This document shows, in pieces, positions 14,465 to 18,208 of a stretch of DNA of 18,208 bases. The DNA is taken from the NCBI GenBank assembly GCA_033721955.1, contig JAWVZY010000015.1, forward strand, positions 1 to 18,208, in the 5' to 3' direction. Within the stretch, counting starts at the first letter, position 1. Each line of letters begins with the position of its first letter. The notes under the pieces are model-generated. The model was not told where the DNA came from and made no database searches. It was given only the letters and a program-made list of their open reading frames with translations. Position numbers and translations under genes: made by a program. This DNA comes from JAWVZY01 sp033721955 (GTDB taxonomy: Bacteria; Patescibacteriota; Minisyncoccia; Spechtbacterales; 2-12-FULL-38-22).

Positions 14465-15674
14465 AATTTAATAATTTTAACACCTCCCAGCCATCACCTG
14501 CTCCCAAAGCAAGAAACAGAACATCTTTATTTAACTTATTCTTTATGAATTCCGCGGCATCTTTGTGTGTTTGAAAATATTTTGTGTTTAATTTATCTGC
14601 AAGATTTTTTCCTGATGTATCTTCCCCTTCTTCTCTTGCTGAGCCATAAGTTTTTAATATATAAACCTCATCTGCACCCTCAAGAGCATCTATAAATTCG
14701 CCAAACAAGGCCTCTGTTCTCGAATATGTATGGGGCTGAAATAGCGCTATTATTTTTTTACCCGGGTATTTTTGTTTTGCGCCTTTAAGCACGGCCCTTA
14801 TCTCTGTTGGGTGGTGCGCGTAATCATCATATAGAAGTGCGCCTCTATACTCGCCATAGCTTTCAAATCTGCGGGCAAGGCCTCCAAAACCCTCAAGAGC
14901 CTCAACTGCTTTACTCTTTTCTACCCCAAGAGATAATGCAGCTCTATAAGCAAGTGTGGCATTTTCTAAATTATATGCGCCCGGTAATTTTAAGTTAAAA
15001 TCTTTAATTTCAATATTTCTGCCATCAATTAATTTTGCCTCATTATTATCGCTCATAAACTTTTCAAATACCTTCCTATACTCATTTTCATTTTTAAAGG
15101 CATCGGGATGGTCAAAATCTATATTTGTTAAAATTATCATTTTGGGTTTATACCTTAAAAAGGCGCTTTTATATTCATCTGCCTCTATAACAAAGTATTT
15201 ACTATTCCCGGCGCGCGCATTACTCCCCCACTCATTAATCCGGCTCCCCACAACAACTGTAGGATCAAATCCCGCTTTTTCTAAAATAAAACCCAGCATC
15301 GCGCTGGTTGTACTTTTGCCGTGCGTACCACACACAGCAATACCATATGAACTATTAAAAAGCTCTGCAAGGGCCTCAGGATATGTAATTATATCCACTC
15401 CCCTCTTTTCTGCCTCAAATACTTCAATATTATTTTCTTTTGTATAGGCCTGAGAGCGTATAACCAAATCTATATCTGGTGAAATGTTACCCTCAGAAAA
15501 ATTTTCAATAACCTCAATCCCAAGCTTATCTAAAACCTCATCAGTAAAGAATTTTTCATCGGTATCAGAGCCCATAACCCCTATTCCCCTACTCTTTAAA
15601 ATTTGGGCAAGAGCAGTCATGCCAACGCCTTTTATACCAATAAGATACGTATTTTTTTTATCCCCTAAAGCCAT
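14463..15674 (-). CDS. murC: UDP-N-acetylmuramate:L-alanine ligase MurC
   Basis: First Mur ligase of the pathway, adding L-Ala to UDP-MurNAc in the cytoplasm. It has an N-terminal Rossmann-like GIKGVGMTALA (13-23, where the family usually has GIGGIGMSALA), the ATP loop GTHGKSTT (116-123), EADEYKSAFL (165-174), DDYAHHPTEIRA (283-294) and QPHTYSRT (313-320). The last two point to MurC. EADEY and the FDHPD segment also recall Mpl, the recycling ligase, which is the less likely alternative. At 403 residues it is about 50-80 shorter than most MurC proteins. A TGCTAAAAT promoter lies 6 nt before its ATG; no Shine-Dalgarno is seen. Confidence 0.9.
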   Translation of the reverse strand: MALGDKKNTYLIGIKGVGMTALAQILKSRGIGVMGSDTDEKFFTDEVLDKLGIEVIENFSEGNISPDIDLVIRSQAYTKENNIEVFEAEKRGVDIITYPEALAELFNSSYGIAVCGTHGKSTTSAMLGFILEKAGFDPTVVVGSRINEWGSNARAGNSKYFVIEADEYKSAFLRYKPKMIILTNIDFDHPDAFKNENEYRKVFEKFMSDNNEAKLIDGRNIEIKDFNLKLPGAYNLENATLAYRAALSLGVEKSKAVEALEGFGGLARRFESYGEYRGALLYDDYAHHPTEIRAVLKGAKQKYPGKKIIALFQPHTYSRTEALFGEFIDALEGADEVYILKTYGSAREEGEDTSGKNLADKLNTKYFQTHKDAAEFIKNKLNKDVLFLALGAGDGWEVLKLLN

Positions 15675-15680
15675 AACTTC

Positions 15681-15689
15681 ATTTTAGCA
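15681..15689 (-). promoter_or_regulatory. Extended -10 promoter for murC, leaderless type
   Basis: On the minus strand the sequence reads TGCTAAAAT, an extended -10 with one mismatch in the hexamer, then six bases, then the murC ATG (15674-15672). It sits in the 16-base gap after the Ada-like gene. No matching -35 is seen. Transcription would begin at about the A of the ATG. Confidence 0.55.
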
Positions 15690-15690
15690 T

Positions 15691-16014
15691 TTATTTACAA
15701 TTACCTGCCAAAATAAAGCCCGCCTCTATCGCTTCAGCCGCGGAGGCAAAATATATTTTGTTTTCTTCTTTAATACGGTCTGCTCCGGGGCAATCAGGAT
15801 AATGATATTTATCACTATTTATACTTACTACCACTCCTCCCTCGCGCTCTTGCAAATTTTGTGATTCTTGGGTATAATTCGAATCATTGGTGGCTTTTTC
15901 CACTACAAGTGCAGGTTTTTGCATTTTTTGCAAATTTGCGCTAAAATAACCTAATGAAAAGGCTACGATAAGAAAGAGAGTGAAAATTAAAGCAATGTAT
16001 AGGTCTTTTTTCAT
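15691..16014 (-). CDS. Membrane-anchored Ada-like metal-binding domain protein
   Basis: Small protein of 107 residues. I chose the ATG at 16014 over an upstream TTG because an extended -10 box sits seven bases before it. Residues 5-24 form a membrane anchor after the basic start MKKD. A polar linker follows, then a C-terminal domain (about 61-107) resembling the zinc-binding N-terminal domain of Ada. By my alignment Ada's methyl-accepting Cys is replaced by His71 (KYHYPDC), Cys75 and Cys106 are kept, and the fourth Cys is missing (FILAGNC). A DNA-alkyl acceptor role is therefore unlikely; a metal-binding or structural role outside the membrane is plausible. The anchor also argues against a repair enzyme. 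It lies 16 nt upstream of murC on the same strand. Confidence 0.8.
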   Translation of the reverse strand: MKKDLYIALIFTLFLIVAFSLGYFSANLQKMQKPALVVEKATNDSNYTQESQNLQEREGGVVVSINSDKYHYPDCPGADRIKEENKIYFASAAEAIEAGFILAGNCK

Positions 16015-16021
16015 TAACGGC

Positions 16022-16030
16022 AAAATAACA
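16022..16030 (-). promoter_or_regulatory. Extended -10 promoter for the Ada-like gene
   Basis: On the minus strand the sequence reads TGTTATTTT, then seven bases, then the ATG. The layout copies that of murI (TGTTATAAT, seven bases, ATG), and the three bases before each ATG plus the one before them read GTTA in both. It lies in the 41-base region shared with the divergent rpmA. Confidence 0.5.
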
Positions 16031-16055
16031 TTAATACAACAAATAGTAAACGACT

Positions 16056-16328
16056 ATGGCAAAAACAAAAGCAGCTGGAAGTACAAAACTAGGCCGCGAT
16101 TCCATAAGTAAACGTCTTGGAGTCAAACTTTTTGGAGGGCAAAAAGTTAAGGCCGGAATGGTAATTGTGCGCCAGCGTGGAACAAAATTTTTACCGGGCG
16201 AAAATGTACGCCAAGGAGCTGATGACACACTTTATGCCGCACGAGCGGGTGTTGTTAGTTTTCGCACAAAAAGAAAAACCAACTTCAATGGAAAGCAGCG
16301 AAGAGTTAAAGTAGTAGATGTTCTGTAA
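16056..16328 (+). CDS. rpmA: Ribosomal protein bL27
   Basis: Large-subunit protein whose N-terminal tail reaches the peptidyl-transferase centre. Family hallmarks: short basic tail AKTKAAGSTKLGRDS, then SKRLGVKLFGGQKVKAG and IVRQRGTKF. The usual FHPG reads FLPG and the usual KDHTLFA reads ADDTLYA. The 90-residue length is normal and there is no cleavable extension before the tail. Its usual partner rplU (L21) is not adjacent. It is alone on plus between minus-strand genes, with a terminator after it. No Shine-Dalgarno is visible and its promoter is unclear; it must share about 40 bases with the divergent upstream gene or start within that gene. Confidence 0.96.
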   Translation: MAKTKAAGSTKLGRDSISKRLGVKLFGGQKVKAGMVIVRQRGTKFLPGENVRQGADDTLYAARAGVVSFRTKRKTNFNGKQRRVKVVDVL

Positions 16329-16348
16329 TATAAAAGGCAAATAAAAAT

Positions 16349-16375
16349 AAAAAACCCGCTTCATGCGGGTTTTTT
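16349..16375 (+). terminator. Bidirectional terminator between rpmA and pyrG
   Basis: ACCCGC and GCGGGT pair around the loop TTCAT, extended by A's on the left and T's on the right, giving an 11-pair stem with a U-tract on both strands. The pyrG stop codon (16374-16376, minus) overlaps the end of the hairpin. Confidence 0.9.
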
Positions 16376-18008
16376 ATTTTAAGGTTTTAATAAATTCTGC
16401 AAATAATGGATGGGGATTAAAGGGTCTGCTTTTAAGTTCGGGGTGAAATTGAGTACCCATAAAAAATGGGTGATCCTTTAGTTCAATTATTTCTACAAGG
16501 CCTTTTTGGGTATTTTCGCCTGAAACCACAAGTCCCGCAGCCTCTAACTGCTCTCTATAGGCATTATTTAGCTCATAGCGATGCCTATGACGCTCAGATA
16601 TAGTAGATTGCCTATTATACGCTTTATGGGCTATAGAACCGGTTTTAAGCTTGCAAGTATAGGCCCCCAAGCGCATGGTGGCGCCAAAATCTTTCCGCCG
16701 TAAATTAACTTTTTGTTCGGGCATAACATCAATTACAGGATGTTTTGCGTCTCGCTGCACCTCAGTTGTATGAGCATCCAAGCCACACACGTTGCGTGCA
16801 AATTCCACCGTAGCCAATTGCATCCCATAACACAGACCCAAATAAGGAACATTATTATTTCTACAGTATTCAATTACATTTATTTTACCTTCAATACCTC
16901 GCTCACCAAAACCACCCGGCACTATTATGCCATTATAATTTTTTAACGCTTTTATCTTGTTTTTATTTTCATAATCAGAGGCATTTAACCATTCCAATTC
17001 AAAACTTACATTCTGCTCCCAGGCAGCATGTTTTATTGCTTCAATTACAGATATATACGCGTCAGATAAAACAAAATTGCCTGTTTCAAAATATTTACCT
17101 ACAACCCCGATGTGTATTTTTTTGCCTCCATTTTTACCGTTTTCGACAGAAGAAGATATTTTATCCGCAAGTTTATTCCATTGATTAAGATCGGCTGCAC
17201 GCTCTCTCATGCCAAACTCGTTTAAAACTGTTTTTGCAATATTTTCTTTTTCGAAGTTAAGAGGAACCTCATAAATACTTGTTTGAATGTCAGGGGCAGA
17301 AATTATTTTATGTTCCTCAATATTGCAGAATGTTGATATTTTGCGTTTTCTGGGCTCATCAAGAGGTTCCTCGCTTCGGGCTATAATTATATCAGGTTGT
17401 ATTCCTTCAGAATTTAAAGTACGTACTGCATGCTGGGTCGGTTTTGTCTTCATCTCCCCTATCATATCGGGCTTAGGCAAATATGTTACAAGAACAAAAA
17501 GTATATTATCAGGCCTGCGCAAATGCATCATTCGTGCTGCTTCTAAAAATATAGCATTTTGATATTCGCCTACAGTACCTCCTATCTCTACCATTACAAA
17601 ATCAGCGCCCGACTCTTCACCGGCTCTCTTGAGACGCCTTGTTACCTCATCTGTTATATGAGGTACAACTTCAACTGTTTTGCCGCCATATTCAAGATTT
17701 CTTTCTTTTCTTATAACCTCTGAATAAACTCGCCCGGTAGTCATGTAATTAACTGAAGACATATCAACATCTAAAAATCTTTCATAATTTCCCAGATCCT
17801 GATCACTTTCTATACCGTCATTTGTTACAAATACTTCTCCATGTTCTATAGGATTCATAGTGCCGGCATCTACATTTAAATATGGATCTATTTTTACAGC
17901 AGTAATATTAAAACCGCGCGCCTTCAAAAGCGCGCCAATACTGCTTGTTGCGACGCCTTTACCTACGCCGCTCATCACCCCGCCAAGTACAAATATATAC
18001 CTACTCAT
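16374..18008 (-). CDS. pyrG: CTP synthase
   Basis: Makes CTP from UTP, ATP and glutamine. The N-terminal synthetase domain holds GGVMSGVGKGV (9-19), DPYLNVDAGTMNP (41-53) and HGEVFVTNDG (56-65). The C-terminal class I glutamine amidotransferase domain has nucleophile Cys393 (GLCYGMQLA) with His522 and Glu524 (FHPELKSRP). At 544 residues it matches the usual length. The common VVSSLGKG motif appears as VMSGVGKG. Its ATG overlaps the rplI stop (ATGAGTAG), so the two genes are co-transcribed and likely translationally coupled. Confidence 0.97.
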   Translation of the reverse strand: MSRYIFVLGGVMSGVGKGVATSSIGALLKARGFNITAVKIDPYLNVDAGTMNPIEHGEVFVTNDGIESDQDLGNYERFLDVDMSSVNYMTTGRVYSEVIRKERNLEYGGKTVEVVPHITDEVTRRLKRAGEESGADFVMVEIGGTVGEYQNAIFLEAARMMHLRRPDNILFVLVTYLPKPDMIGEMKTKPTQHAVRTLNSEGIQPDIIIARSEEPLDEPRKRKISTFCNIEEHKIISAPDIQTSIYEVPLNFEKENIAKTVLNEFGMRERAADLNQWNKLADKISSSVENGKNGGKKIHIGVVGKYFETGNFVLSDAYISVIEAIKHAAWEQNVSFELEWLNASDYENKNKIKALKNYNGIIVPGGFGERGIEGKINVIEYCRNNNVPYLGLCYGMQLATVEFARNVCGLDAHTTEVQRDAKHPVIDVMPEQKVNLRRKDFGATMRLGAYTCKLKTGSIAHKAYNRQSTISERHRHRYELNNAYREQLEAAGLVVSGENTQKGLVEIIELKDHPFFMGTQFHPELKSRPFNPHPLFAEFIKTLK

Positions 18009-18208
18009 TGGGTTCTATAATAACCTTAATCTGTGCCTCTAATCCGTGGTCAAATTCAAGGTTTACATCAAATTCACCTGTCTCTTTAATGGGTTTTTCT
18101 AATTTTATATTTGTTTTTTTAACTTTAAAGCCCTTATCTTTTAAAGCTTTGACTATCTTGGCTTCACTCAATGCAGCATAAAGCTTTCCGCTTTCTCCTG
18201 CTTTTACC
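18001..18208 (-). CDS. rplI: Ribosomal protein bL9, C-terminal part only
   Basis: The last 68 codons of the gene; the start is beyond the window edge. The translation contains VKAGESGKLYAALS and KLEKPIKETGEFDV and ends in IKVIIEPNE, matching the C-terminal domain of L9. It overlaps pyrG by 8 nt. L9 is reported missing from some candidate-phyla groups, so its presence is a small taxonomic clue. Confidence 0.93.
   Translation of the reverse strand, partial: VKAGESGKLYAALSEAKIVKALKDKGFKVKKTNIKLEKPIKETGEFDVNLEFDHGLEAQIKVIIEPNE

Noticed and set aside
14463..15674. murC as Mpl, the recycling ligase
   Set aside because: A few segments resemble Mpl, but DDYAHHPTE and QPHTYSRT are MurC-type and the pathway context calls for MurC. 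Kept only as a minor alternative.

Overview
The window looks like a piece of a small, AT-rich bacterial genome of the Patescibacteria (Candidate Phyla Radiation) type, probably near Parcubacteria. This placement is inferred from: very tight packing with many 1-41 nt gene overlaps; short versions of core enzymes, including an AspRS without its usual inserted GAD domain and a 403-residue MurC; a membrane-anchored mini Ada-like metal-binding protein; a single Xer recombinase; and few Shine-Dalgarno sequences. The ordinary bacterial code fits, since no gene needs UGA read as an amino acid. A marker-gene tree would be needed to name the lineage.

Bases 1-4553 (+): the C-terminal part of a membrane histidine kinase, then aspS, a D,D-carboxypeptidase and mraY. 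These four genes overlap or nearly touch and end at a strong hairpin terminator (4573-4598). Bases 4651-11769 (+): a second tight run with its own promoter, murI, murD, ftsW, murG, gltX and an M23 (LytM-type) murein peptidase with a long coiled coil. Bases 11830-13340 (+): an unknown small exported or anchored helical protein, a 217-base repeat-bearing gap with dif-like sequence, a complete Xer-type tyrosine recombinase, and a terminator. Bases 13347-14464 (+): asd, with a good promoter, the one clear Shine-Dalgarno sequence of the window, and a terminator.

From 14463 the main coding direction flips to minus: murC, then (upstream of it) a membrane-anchored Ada-like zinc-domain protein; rpmA (L27) alone on plus; then pyrG and the 3' part of rplI (L9), both minus. 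Convergent neighbours share hairpin terminators in which the minus-strand stop codon is buried.

Most of the genes serve one task, building and remodelling peptidoglycan: D-Glu (murI), aspartate semialdehyde for diaminopimelate (asd), cytoplasmic precursors (murC, murD), lipid I and II (mraY, murG), glycan polymerisation at the septum (ftsW), and trimming or cleavage (carboxypeptidase, M23 protein). The rest is translation (aspS, gltX, rpmA, rplI), CTP synthesis (pyrG), chromosome resolution (xer) and sensing (histidine kinase). I see no phage, IS element, CRISPR array, tRNA, rRNA or defence system. There is no gene-free stretch over 300 bases; the longest is 217 bases. The points most worth a second look are leaderless-looking extended -10 promoters placed 6-7 nt before the start codons, the dif-like gap beside xer near a coding-strand switch, the GAD-less AspRS, and two small unknown membrane-targeted proteins.
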